Shown: piece after piece, positions 1 to 6,638 of the stretch
Layout of the letters: every line of letters starts with the position of its first letter
How positions within the stretch are numbered: the first letter of the stretch is position 1
DNA from: an uncultured Collinsella sp.
Lineage (GTDB): Bacteria; Actinomycetota; Coriobacteriia; Coriobacteriales; Coriobacteriaceae
Direction of reading: 5' to 3'
Length of the DNA stretch: 18,044 bases
NCBI GenBank assembly: GCA_900542125.1
Contig: UQMO01000050.1
Coordinates: 1-18,044 of the forward strand
The notes under the pieces: generated by a model
Databases searched by the model: none
Seen by the model: the letters and a program-made list of their open reading frames with translations, nothing else
What the model was told of the DNA's origin: nothing
Program-made: the position numbers and the translations under genes

Positions 1-49
1 ACGAGATTCATGAGCGTCTCGTGGGCTCGGAGATGTGTATAAGAGACAG
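1..49. other. Nextera adapter (P7/i7 side), not genomic
   Basis: The first 49 bases are library adapter. Positions 1-7 (ACGAGAT) match the end of the P7 oligo, 8-15 (TCATGAGC) fill the i7 index slot, 16-30 are GTCTCGTGGGCTCGG, and 31-49 are the Tn5 mosaic end AGATGTGTATAAGAGACAG. Genomic sequence starts at position 50. Any protein read through this stretch on the minus strand ends in the artefact peptide LSLIHISEPTR. Confidence 0.98.
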
Positions 50-91
50 GTCCGAGATCTCGTCAAAGTTGCGGACAGAACCCTCTGGCAT
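50..91 (-). CDS. 5' end of an unidentified gene, truncated by adapter (possibly xseB)
   Basis: Only the first 14 codons are genomic: MPEGSVRNFDEISD, with ATG at 91-89. The start is supported by a GAGGAG ribosome site five bases upstream, lying inside the last codons of nusB. The ATG begins two bases after the nusB stop, so the gene is surely in the efp-asp23-nusB operon. Fourteen residues do not identify it. The acidic FDEISD opening and the position after an Asp23-NusB pair would suit the small subunit of exodeoxyribonuclease VII, as in the Bacillus nusB region. Actinobacteria also place pyrimidine genes here, so this is only a guess. Everything beyond position 50 is adapter. Confidence 0.6.
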
Positions 92-93
92 GG

Positions 94-681
94 CTACTCC
101 TCGACGGAGTCGGCCTCGACGGCCCCAGCAGCGTCCGCGTCCTCGGCAAGTACACCGGCAGCAGCCTGAGCAGCAGCGACCTTGGCGGCTGCCTCGGCAG
201 CCTGTGCCTCCTCGCGAGCGCGATCCTCGGCCAGCAGCTCTTGGTACAGGTCCTCGCCCGGCAGTTCCTCGCTGCGAGCGATCTTGCCCAGCACGCCGTT
301 GACAAACGACGCGGACTGGTCGGTACCATAAGCCTTGGCAATCTCGACGGCCTCGTTGATGACGATGGCGTCCGAGACCTCTTCGTCGGTAAGGAAGCGC
401 ATCTCGTAGACGGCGATACGCAGCAGGTTGCGGTCGGCACCGGGCATGCGCATAAGATCCCAGTTCTTGGCGACGGCTCGCAGGGCACAATCGATGCGAT
501 CGATGTGCTCGTAGGCACCGCGGCAAAGCTCCAGTGCATAGGGGTCGAGGGGACCCTTCGAGATCAGGAAATCGCCCTCGAGGACGCGCTCGAGCGGACT
601 GTCCGTGGCCTCGGCCTGGAACAGCAGCTGCAGCGCCTGACTGCGGGCAAGCGTGCGCCCGCGATAAACCTTAAGGCTCAA
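94..681 (-). CDS. nusB: Transcription antitermination factor NusB
   Basis: NusB binds boxA RNA with NusE (ribosomal protein S10) and lets RNA polymerase read through rRNA operons. The 195-residue product carries the family signature: an opening helix ARSQALQLLFQAE near residues 12-24, the segment LLRIAVYEM around 85-95, and the C-terminal helix INEAVEIAKAYGTDQSASFV with VNGVLGKIA after it. The start is TTG at 681-679. It is preferred because a perfect AAGGAG lies six bases upstream, formed by the last Lys-Glu codons of the preceding Asp23 gene. The final roughly 50 residues are an Ala/Glu/Asp-rich tail absent from the usual 130-150-residue NusB and probably disordered. The gene follows the Asp23 gene by three bases and is clearly cotranscribed with efp. 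Confidence 0.95.
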   Translation of the reverse strand: MSLKVYRGRTLARSQALQLLFQAEATDSPLERVLEGDFLISKGPLDPYALELCRGAYEHIDRIDCALRAVAKNWDLMRMPGADRNLLRIAVYEMRFLTDEEVSDAIVINEAVEIAKAYGTDQSASFVNGVLGKIARSEELPGEDLYQELLAEDRAREEAQAAEAAAKVAAAQAAAGVLAEDADAAGAVEADSVEE

Positions 682-684
682 AGG

Positions 685-1047
685 TTACTCCTTGGGGAAA
701 ACGAGGCCGTCAATGCAAACGTCAACGCGCTCGACCTCAACGCCCACCTGAGCATCGATGGCAGCGACCACGGCGGCGCGAACGGCCTCGGCGAGCTTCT
801 TGAACGGATAGCCAAAGAACACCACGACACGCACGGTGAGTGCGAGCTTGTCGCCGATGACCTCGGCCTCGACCGCCGGCTCGGAAGCCGGGGCCTTGGA
901 CGAGAGCATCATGGAGACAAGGTTGGTGGCAAGGTCCTTGACGCCAACGGAGGCGATGCCCTCGACATCCGACACGGCGCGCGAAACGATGGCGGTCAGA
1001 ACATCGGGCGAAATGCCGATGCCGTCAATCTTGATTTCCTGGGGCAT
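685..1047 (-). CDS. Asp23/Gls24 family protein (YqhY-like)
   Basis: This 120-residue protein belongs to the Asp23/Gls24 (DUF322) family of small envelope-stress or alkaline-shock proteins. The family pattern is visible: an N-terminal IGISPDVLTAIVSRAVSDVEGIASV, in which the 'VxGI' turn is typical, and a central alternating strand LALTVRVVVFFGYPFKKLAEAV. The C-terminal VERVDVCIDGL closes the domain. Its closest functional parallel is YqhY of Bacillus, which sits directly before nusB just as here and has been linked to fatty-acid synthesis control; whether that role holds here is inference. ATG at 1047 is preceded by GGAGGA at a good distance. It sits 24 bases after efp and 3 bases before nusB. 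Confidence 0.9.
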   Translation of the reverse strand: MPQEIKIDGIGISPDVLTAIVSRAVSDVEGIASVGVKDLATNLVSMMLSSKAPASEPAVEAEVIGDKLALTVRVVVFFGYPFKKLAEAVRAAVVAAIDAQVGVEVERVDVCIDGLVFPKE

Positions 1048-1071
1048 GAGTCCTCCTATAAGAGTTGGTTG

Positions 1072-1635
1072 CTAGACGCGGGAGACGAACTTGCCGTCGC
1101 GGGTGTCAACCTTGATGACCTCGCCCTCGTTGAGGTACATGGGGACCTGGATGACAGCGCCGGTGTCGATCGTGGCCGGCTTGGTGGAACCCTGGACGGT
1201 GTCGCCCTTAAAGCCCGGGTCGGTCTGGACGATGGTGGTCTCGATGAACATCGGCGGGGTCACGCCCATGAGCTCATCGTCGGCGAAGAGCAGCTGGCAG
1301 ATGTCGTTCTCGCGCAGCCACTTGGAGTTCTCGCCCACCATGTCCTCGGGAACGGGAACCTGCTCATAGGACTCGTTGTCCATGAAGATGTAGTCGGTGC
1401 CATCGTTGTAGAGGTACTGGAACTCACGGGTGGTGAGCATGACGCTCTCGAACTTGGTGCCGGCGTTGCAGGTGTTCTCGACGACGCGGCCGCTCTTGAT
1501 GTCGCGGGTCTTGTAGCGCACAAACGCGCCGCCCTTGCCCGGCTTGACATGCTGGAACTCGACGATGGTGTAGACCTTGTCCTTGATGCGGAGACCGAGG
1601 CCGTTCTTGAAGTCGGCGGTAGAAATGGTAGGCAT
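1072..1635 (-). CDS. efp: Elongation factor P
   Basis: EF-P enters stalled ribosomes beside the P-site tRNA and stimulates peptide bonds at consecutive prolines. The 187-residue product has the normal length and three-domain layout: a KOW-like N-domain with the loop HVKPGKGGAF (residues 29-38), an OB domain from about residue 65, and a C-terminal OB domain with the segment TKPATIDTGAVIQVPMYLNEGE. Lys34 at the tip of the PGKG loop is the residue that is modified in many bacteria. No EF-P modification gene is visible in this window. The start was set at ATG 1635 (MPTIST) because it matches the family start and has AAAGG upstream; an upstream in-frame ATG would add 11 unlikely residues. It is the first gene of the efp-asp23-nusB operon. 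Confidence 0.97.
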   Translation of the reverse strand: MPTISTADFKNGLGLRIKDKVYTIVEFQHVKPGKGGAFVRYKTRDIKSGRVVENTCNAGTKFESVMLTTREFQYLYNDGTDYIFMDNESYEQVPVPEDMVGENSKWLRENDICQLLFADDELMGVTPPMFIETTIVQTDPGFKGDTVQGSTKPATIDTGAVIQVPMYLNEGEVIKVDTRDGKFVSRV

Positions 1636-1685
1636 AGCGACCTTTCTTGTTATGGGCAGAACGCACAAGCGTCCAAATTACATAC

Positions 1686-1700
1686 GACAGAAATTATACA
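1686..1700 (-). promoter_or_regulatory. Candidate promoter of efp operon (-10 only)
   Basis: On the minus strand a perfect TATAAT lies at 1698-1693, about 57 bases ahead of the efp start and just downstream of the pepP terminator, which is where an operon promoter is expected. No convincing -35 box lies 16-18 bases upstream (the sequence there is GC-rich), so this rests on the -10 element and its position. Confidence 0.45.
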
Positions 1701-1727
1701 CTTGCAGACGGCGCCTGCGGCGAGCGC

Positions 1728-1772
1728 ATAAAAAGAGAACGCGGGGCGTCCGAATCGATTCGGACGCCCCGC
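1728..1772 (-). terminator. Rho-independent terminator after pepP
   Basis: Positions 1741-1772 form a perfect 32-base palindrome (arms of 16, opening GCGGGGCGTCCGAA, with the central TCGA as loop). On the minus strand it is followed by GTTCTCTTTTTAT, a U-rich tract. It lies 22 bases past the pepP stop and separates pepP from efp. The plus-strand side has no T run, so it works in the minus direction. Confidence 0.9.
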
Positions 1773-1794
1773 CCCAAAAATGTATCGAAATGGG

Positions 1795-2925
1795 CTAGCA
1801 ATCGATGACGTGCAGGTCGTGCGGGGTCTTGGTGAAAGGCTCGTAGCCGTTCTCGGTGACCACGCCGTAATCCTCCAGGCGCACGCCGCCCACGCCGGGC
1901 AGGTAAACGCCGGGCTCCATGGTGACAACCGAGCCGATCGCGATGGTGTTCTTGCTGCGGTTGAAGTTGGGCAGCTCGTGGATGTCGATACCGACGCCGT
2001 GGCCCAGGCCATGATTGTAGTAATCGCCATAGCCGGCATCGCCGATGATCTTCTTGGAAAGCTTGAAGATGTCGTTACCCTCAACGCCCGGATGGATGGC
2101 GGCGACGCACTCCTCGTGCGTGCGGCGCACGAGCGCGTACAGGTCGAGCTGCTCCTGCGTGGGCTCGCCCATCACGACGGTGCGCGTCATGTCGGAGCGG
2201 TAATCGCAGTAGCCCGCGCCGTAATCCATGAGAACGAAATCGCCCTTCTCGATCACGCGATCGCTCGGCACGGCATGCGGGTTGGCGGTGTTGGGACCGC
2301 TCGCCACGATGGAGCCGAAGGCAAGGCTGTCGGCGCCGTTGGCGAACATAAAGTTCTCGAGCTCGTTGCGAACCTGCTTCTCGGTCATACCGGGCTTAAT
2401 AAAGCCGAGCATATGCTGGAAAGCGGCATCGGTGATCGACTGCGCATGGCGCATAAGCTCAATCTCCTCGGCATCCTTGATGGCGCGCATCTTGCGGATG
2501 TCGTCGTGCATCAGCGGTAGGATGCAGGCGACGGAACGGTCCTCCAGGCCGCGCTGAATACCCTGGTAGAAGTTAATCTGCATATCGTCCTCGACAGCAC
2601 AGACACGGCACTTGTTAGCCGCAATCTTGCCGGCGACCCAGCCGGGGATGGTACCCTCGTCCATGTCGTAAACCCAGGGGCTGCCGGCGGGCGTGTTCTC
2701 CTCAAAGCTGTTGAGGTAGCGCGAGTCGGTATGGAACAGGCACTGGTCGGCCGTAATAAACGCCGCGTGCGGGAATTCAAAGGTGTAATCGAAAACGCCC
2801 TTCACGCCCGTAAGCCAACGAAGGTTGGCCTCGTCGCGCACCACGATGGCGTCGTAGCCACGCTCGGCCATCAGGGCACGGACACGCTCGATACGACCGG
2901 CAGGACCGGCAGCAAACTCAGACAT
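1795..2925 (-). CDS. pepP: M24-family Xaa-Pro aminopeptidase
   Basis: A cytosolic metallopeptidase that removes an N-terminal residue ahead of proline. The 376-residue protein has a creatinase-like N-domain (about 1-140) and a pita-bread catalytic domain (about 150-376). All five metal ligands of the family can be seen: Asp234 and Asp245 in MDYGAGYCDYRSDMTRT, His309 in HGLGHGVG, Glu337 in MEPGVYLP and Glu351 in RLEDYG. The substrate-site His217 in NPHAVPSDR is also present, so it should be active. The start ATG at 2925 has AAAGGA seven bases upstream. It may be Xaa-Pro dipeptidase rather than aminopeptidase; family M24 members of this length are not separable by eye. Its place between the aro genes and efp matches pepQ/pepP of other actinobacteria. 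Confidence 0.93.
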   Translation of the reverse strand: MSEFAAGPAGRIERVRALMAERGYDAIVVRDEANLRWLTGVKGVFDYTFEFPHAAFITADQCLFHTDSRYLNSFEENTPAGSPWVYDMDEGTIPGWVAGKIAANKCRVCAVEDDMQINFYQGIQRGLEDRSVACILPLMHDDIRKMRAIKDAEEIELMRHAQSITDAAFQHMLGFIKPGMTEKQVRNELENFMFANGADSLAFGSIVASGPNTANPHAVPSDRVIEKGDFVLMDYGAGYCDYRSDMTRTVVMGEPTQEQLDLYALVRRTHEECVAAIHPGVEGNDIFKLSKKIIGDAGYGDYYNHGLGHGVGIDIHELPNFNRSKNTIAIGSVVTMEPGVYLPGVGGVRLEDYGVVTENGYEPFTKTPHDLHVIDC

Positions 2926-2957
2926 GCAGATTCCTTTCTTGTTGTCTCTATAAAGAC

Positions 2958-3020
2958 GGGACGGGTCTCAACCGAACGACGGAATCGCATGCGATCCGCA
3001 ACCGATTGGAAACCCGCCCC
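2958..3020 (-). other. Stem-loop ahead of pepP (leader structure or weak terminator)
   Basis: Read as minus-strand RNA, 3020-3009 (GGGGCGGGUUUC) pairs with 2969-2958 (GAGACCCGUCCC) in 12 consecutive pairs, two of them G-U. The enclosed segment holds a second hairpin built on the palindrome ATCGCATGCGAT (2984-2995). The stem is followed by GUCUUUAUAG, a poor U tract. It lies 33 bases upstream of the pepP start and 38 bases after the aroB stop, so it could be a weak aroB terminator or a structured pepP leader. Confidence 0.45.
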
Positions 3021-3022
3021 TC

Positions 3023-3051
3023 AACATGATACGAAAGACGATGGATGTCAA
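3023..3051 (-). promoter_or_regulatory. Candidate pepP promoter
   Basis: A perfect TTGACA is found on the minus strand at 3051-3046, just past the aroB stop. The spacing to a -10 is not ideal: TATCAT (3031-3026) is only 14 bases away, while CATGTT (3028-3023) is at 17 bases but matches poorly. If used, the leader of about 90 bases would include the stem-loop at 2958-3020. Confidence 0.3.
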
Positions 3052-3057
3052 TAAAAC

Positions 3058-4167
3058 TTAGAGAAGTTCTTTGCGAGAAGCCAAGTAGGCGTGAGCATGG
3101 CGCTCAAGAACCTCGTCCTCAACGCACGTTAGACGAATAGCGCCGAGTGCCGCGGGCAGCGGCAACATACTGCGGTTCGAGCGGACAAACTGCTGCCTGC
3201 GGAACTCCTCGATATATGCGGCAGGCTCCAGATCGAAGGCAAGTTCCTCGATGCCAAAGTCCTCCAGGCAGTCATCGACCTCAAAGACGTAATCGATATC
3301 AAAGTCGCAGGCATCATGTGCTAGGCGCGCCTCAAAGCGCATGCCCTCGGATAACAGCTGATAGGCAGGGACCTGCGAGGCGGCATCGCCCAAGCAGGCG
3401 CGCAGGGTACGCTCCCCCGTCTTGCCAAAATCGAGCGCATGGCGAGCGCTCGGGTTCGTGGCCATCAGTACGTCCTTACGGGCAGTCTGAGACCATTGAA
3501 CGGCATTGACGAGTGCGACCTCCTCGCCCGCGAGAATCTCGGGGACGGTCTCAGTAAACTGATTCCAGCGGGACTTGCTGCTCGAAAGCATGGTGCCAAC
3601 AAGTACCGCATAGCCGAACTTGAGGTCCTCGGGTTCCGCCTCGCGAACAAGGTCGAGATCACACACAACCAAGCCCGGTTCGGGACGGAACGCGATAGCG
3701 GGAAGCGCATTGGCCAACGAGGCAACGAGCGGCTTCATGGTCGTCGCGACCGTGAGCATGGCGTCGAAGGTCGTCGGCAGCAGCGCGCACTCGGTTCGGC
3801 CACACCACTGGTTGGCGCACCAGCCAACAACCGAACAGGTTGCGGCATCGCCAACAGCGACAACCAGATCGTCGCAGGTGATGCGGTTGGCAGACAGGGC
3901 GCCAAAGATAGCATCGGCGTCGGCCAGCGTGGCACCAGCAGGCGAAACCTCGAGGACGAGCAGCGACACGGCAAAAACGGCGTCGACCAGCGCATGCTCG
4001 ACGACCTCACCAAAACGCTCGGATGTGGCGTCGTTCCAAACCACCATCGCGCGCTTAGGCTTGCCCACGGCCGAGGCAAACATGCGCGGCAGCTCATCGA
4101 ACGTGCCCAATCCGACGCGGACATCGACACTGCGGTTTTGGAAATTGATCAGTTGACGGCGAATCAT
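3058..4167 (-). CDS. AroB (3-dehydroquinate synthase) homologue, probably inactive
   Basis: The 369-residue protein aligns along its length with 3-dehydroquinate synthase: the segment ALLPTTFDAMLTVATTMK corresponds to the family VPTTLLSQVDSSVGGK, VVCDLD to VVVDLD, and ALDFGKTGERTLRACLG to LNLGHTFGHAIEAEMG. The active-site residues are gone, however. The NAD loop GGGVVGDL reads GDAATCSV (106-113). The zinc-binding Glu is Val188 and the paired His of GHTFGHA are Lys249 and Arg253. The HGE motif is missing, with no histidine at all between residues 244 and 283. Lys145 may keep the GGK lysine. The frame is fully open, so the protein is probably made. The start was set at ATG 4167 because it overlaps the aroK stop as ATGA, implying translational coupling. 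It could be a pseudoenzyme or a repurposed fold; DHQ synthase activity is not supported. Confidence 0.8.
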   Translation of the reverse strand: MIRRQLINFQNRSVDVRVGLGTFDELPRMFASAVGKPKRAMVVWNDATSERFGEVVEHALVDAVFAVSLLVLEVSPAGATLADADAIFGALSANRITCDDLVVAVGDAATCSVVGWCANQWCGRTECALLPTTFDAMLTVATTMKPLVASLANALPAIAFRPEPGLVVCDLDLVREAEPEDLKFGYAVLVGTMLSSSKSRWNQFTETVPEILAGEEVALVNAVQWSQTARKDVLMATNPSARHALDFGKTGERTLRACLGDAASQVPAYQLLSEGMRFEARLAHDACDFDIDYVFEVDDCLEDFGIEELAFDLEPAAYIEEFRRQQFVRSNRSMLPLPAALGAIRLTCVEDEVLERHAHAYLASRKELL

Positions 4168-4697
4168 AGCAGTCCACGCTCCAAAAGCATCTCGGCACAA
4201 AGGTAGGAAACGTCCTCGAAGGACTTGTTGCGAATATCAAGGGTAATATCGGCGGCCTGGCGATACAGCGGACGACGATGCTCAAACAGGCGCGCGGCAT
4301 GCTCGGGCGAACGGAAATCGGGGCGCGTGTCGGACCGACGAATCTGGCGAATCGAATCCTCGAAGTCGCCCTCGAGGTACACGCACGTACCCATTTCGTG
4401 CATCAGCTCAATATTCACCGGCGTCTCGACGATACCGCCCCCGCACGAAACCAACAGGCTGCGCTCGCTTTGGAGCGAACGGAGCGCCGAGGTCTCGAGC
4501 TCGCGAAAACGATCCTCGCCCTCGGTCTCAAAAATCTCGGTTACCGACTTGCCGCAACGGCGCACGACCAGGCGGTCGGTATCGATAAAACGCCGCTTGA
4601 ACATAGTGCCGACGTTGCGCGCAAGCGTCGATTTGCCCGCGCCCAAAAAGCCGATAAAGAAGATATGGTCGCAGCCGTGTTTGATGTGCTGGGACAT
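4164..4697 (-). CDS. aroK: Shikimate kinase
   Basis: Shikimate kinase transfers a phosphate from ATP to shikimate in the chorismate pathway. The 177-residue product has the normal length and every key motif: P-loop GFLGAGKS (16-23), the shikimate-binding FIDTD (Asp39 and Asp41), the GE..FRELE segment with Arg65, the CGGGIV glycine motif (85-90), a lid rich in arginine (117-129) and the adenine-side RRPL (141-144). It therefore looks active, unlike the AroB homologue that overlaps its stop by four bases. The start ATG at 4697 lies 8 bases after the YqeG-type gene and has only a weak ribosome site, so coupling to the upstream gene is likely. Other P-loop kinases of this shape (gluconate kinase) lack the FIDTD/GGG combination. 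Confidence 0.92.
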   Translation of the reverse strand: MSQHIKHGCDHIFFIGFLGAGKSTLARNVGTMFKRRFIDTDRLVVRRCGKSVTEIFETEGEDRFRELETSALRSLQSERSLLVSCGGGIVETPVNIELMHEMGTCVYLEGDFEDSIRQIRRSDTRPDFRSPEHAARLFEHRRPLYRQAADITLDIRNKSFEDVSYLCAEMLLERGLL

Positions 4698-4705
4698 AGC
4701 GAGAC

Positions 4706-5203
4706 CTAATCCTCGCAGGGAAGGTCGCGCAGGGCCCGGCGCTCAAAGATACGGAAGATCTGCGTATACCACAGGTCCTGCGTCGCCTGCGGCTTAACCA
4801 AGATGGTATCGACGCCGGCGAAGTTGCCGCTCCACACGTCCGTGTAGAGCTGATCACCGATCAGCACCGCCTCGTCGGCCGTGGCGCCGAGGCGCTTAAG
4901 ACCCGCCTTGAGGGCAAACGGCGCCGGCTTCATGGCGTGGCTGATGGCCTCGAGTCCCAGCTCGCGTGCAGAGCTCATGACCTGGTCGCGATGCCAGTTG
5001 TTGGACACCATGCACAGCTTAAAGCCTTTGGCGCGGGCGGCATCGAGCCAAGCGGAAACCGCGGCGGGAACCTGCTCGGTGTCGCGCGGCACCAGGGTGT
5101 TATCGCGATCGAGCAGAATGGCGCGTTTGCCGTCGGCCCACAGGGCATCAAGGTCGATGCGATCGACCGAGGCAACGTATCGTTTGGGGCTAAAAATCCT
5201 CAT
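4706..5203 (-). CDS. YqeG-family HAD phosphatase
   Basis: A 165-residue HAD-IIIA phosphatase of the YqeG/Gep4 group. The catalytic motif is LLDRDNTLVPRD, with nucleophile Asp32 and acid/base Asp34. Motif II is VSNN, and motif III/IV runs from KPAPFALKAGLKRLG to LIGDQLYTDVWSGN, the YqeG hallmark. Yeast Gep4 of this family dephosphorylates phosphatidylglycerophosphate; a role in phospholipid synthesis here is inference. ATG at 5203 starts one base after the mltG stop, and no strong ribosome site is seen, so translation is probably coupled. It occupies the place between mltG and aroK where other actinobacteria have aroE and aroC. Confidence 0.9.
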   Translation of the reverse strand: MRIFSPKRYVASVDRIDLDALWADGKRAILLDRDNTLVPRDTEQVPAAVSAWLDAARAKGFKLCMVSNNWHRDQVMSSARELGLEAISHAMKPAPFALKAGLKRLGATADEAVLIGDQLYTDVWSGNFAGVDTILVKPQATQDLWYTQIFRIFERRALRDLPCED

Positions 5204-5204
5204 G

Positions 5205-6638
5205 CTAATTCCAAGACTGTTGATGCTCTTCGTAGGTTTGCGAGAAGTACTCCTCGTCCTGCGTAATGTAGAAATACAGGTCATCGGAGTCGGTCGGCTC
5301 AAGCGTGGCCTTGAGTGCCTCGAGCGACGGAGAGCAGATGGGCGTGGGCGGCAGGCCCTCATGCTTATAGGTGTTATACGGACTATCGCTCTGCAGGTCG
5401 TCGGCGGTAACCTCGCCACCGGTGACATACATCATGGTCGCATCGCTGTTGAGATAGCGCAGACCGTCGAGCTTGCCGGCAAGGCGGTTGTAGAAGACCG
5501 AGGCCACGTGCGCACGTTGATCGGCGTTGAGGCCCTCGCGCTCAACGATAGAGGCCAAGTTGACGATGTCGTAGTCGGACATCTCCACACCATAGCGCTC
5601 CTTGATCTTGGCTTCGCAGCTCGCAAAGTCAAGCGACTTGTACTCGGTCTTAAACTGATCGAGCATAGCGCGAATCACGTCATCGACCGTCGGCGAATCG
5701 CCCAACGAATAAGTCTTGGGGAACAAGAAACCCTCAAGCGAGTCGTTGGCGGCGCCCTTAAGGAAGCTATAGTCGTCCACGTAGTTGGAGGCCTTAGCCT
5801 GGTTGAGGAAGTCTTCCTTAGAGATGCCATCGTAGGCCTGGGCCACACGGTCGGCGACTTGATCGACCGTCAGGCCCTCAGGGATAGTTAGCGCATTGGA
5901 GCCCGCGTTGGGACCTTCCATGAGCTGCTGAACAACCTTGGTCGCGTCCATGAGTGTGGTGAACAAATAGGTACCAGGCTTGAGCGACATATCGGCGTTG
6001 AGCTTTTTCACCGCCGCATAGTAATCCTTGGGATTCTCGACGATATGGTTCTCGGAGAGAATCGAGGCGATCGTATCGCCCGAAGCACCGTCGGGAATGG
6101 TTACCGTAACCTGCTGACCAGCCGTGACCTTCGTATCCTCACCGGCAAAGAAGCCCTTGACGGCCGGCACGACAAAGAAAACGATCGCGACAAGCGCAAG
6201 CACCGCCACCACAACGCCGATGATCATGGGAACCGGAGAGCTCTTCTTTTGAGCACCGCGACGAGTATGCGTGTTGTAGCTCGAGCGGGTCGCCGGAGCA
6301 ACGCCATGCGAACCGCGGGCGTGATGAGAATGCGATTGGGGGGCCTGCGTTCGCTGGGTAGGTGCCTGCTGCTTAAAGCGGGTACCGCCTGCAGGCTGGG
6401 CCGTACGAGCAGTGGGCTGCTGAGCCGCGTGAGAAGCCGGATGCTGAACCGAACGAGCAGAAGGCTGCTGACCCGTCCGTTGAACAGATTGGGCCGAACG
6501 AGAGAAGGACTGCACCGGGCGCGCGGCAGGCTGAGCTGCGCGCTGCGTCGGCTGTGCCGGACGCTGGCCAGGCTGGGCAGGGCGCGACGCCGGCTGACGT
6601 GTACGATTCGGCTGGCGCGGATCGGAAGCCCTAGGCAT
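5205..6638 (-). CDS. mltG: Endolytic murein transglycosylase MltG (YceG-like)
   Basis: MltG cuts nascent peptidoglycan strands beside the synthesis machinery and ends glycan chains. The 477-residue protein has a 133-residue cytoplasmic N-terminal region made almost wholly of Gln, Pro, Ala, Arg and Ser, one membrane helix (about 137-160), a LysM-like segment (170-245) and the catalytic YceG domain. LEGFLFPKTY (301-310), LASIVEREG (361-369) with the catalytic Glu366, and YNTYKHEGLPPTPICSPS (421-438) are intact. The start ATG at 6638 overlaps the ruvX end by eight bases and has a strong GAGGAGG six bases upstream. The long basic, low-complexity N-tail is absent from the E. coli enzyme but is often seen in actinobacterial homologues; it may bind cytoplasmic partners. 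Confidence 0.95.
   Translation of the reverse strand: MPRASDPRQPNRTRQPASRPAQPGQRPAQPTQRAAQPAARPVQSFSRSAQSVQRTGQQPSARSVQHPASHAAQQPTARTAQPAGGTRFKQQAPTQRTQAPQSHSHHARGSHGVAPATRSSYNTHTRRGAQKKSSPVPMIIGVVVAVLALVAIVFFVVPAVKGFFAGEDTKVTAGQQVTVTIPDGASGDTIASILSENHIVENPKDYYAAVKKLNADMSLKPGTYLFTTLMDATKVVQQLMEGPNAGSNALTIPEGLTVDQVADRVAQAYDGISKEDFLNQAKASNYVDDYSFLKGAANDSLEGFLFPKTYSLGDSPTVDDVIRAMLDQFKTEYKSLDFASCEAKIKERYGVEMSDYDIVNLASIVEREGLNADQRAHVASVFYNRLAGKLDGLRYLNSDATMMYVTGGEVTADDLQSDSPYNTYKHEGLPPTPICSPSLEALKATLEPTDSDDLYFYITQDEEYFSQTYEEHQQSWN

Noticed and set aside
241..1731. Long plus-strand open frame (496 codons) opposite nusB, asp23 and efp
   Set aside because: It runs antisense to three recognised genes and through the efp promoter, and its composition (rich in G, A, V, L, D, H) is the mirror of high-GC coding DNA. 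No family features.
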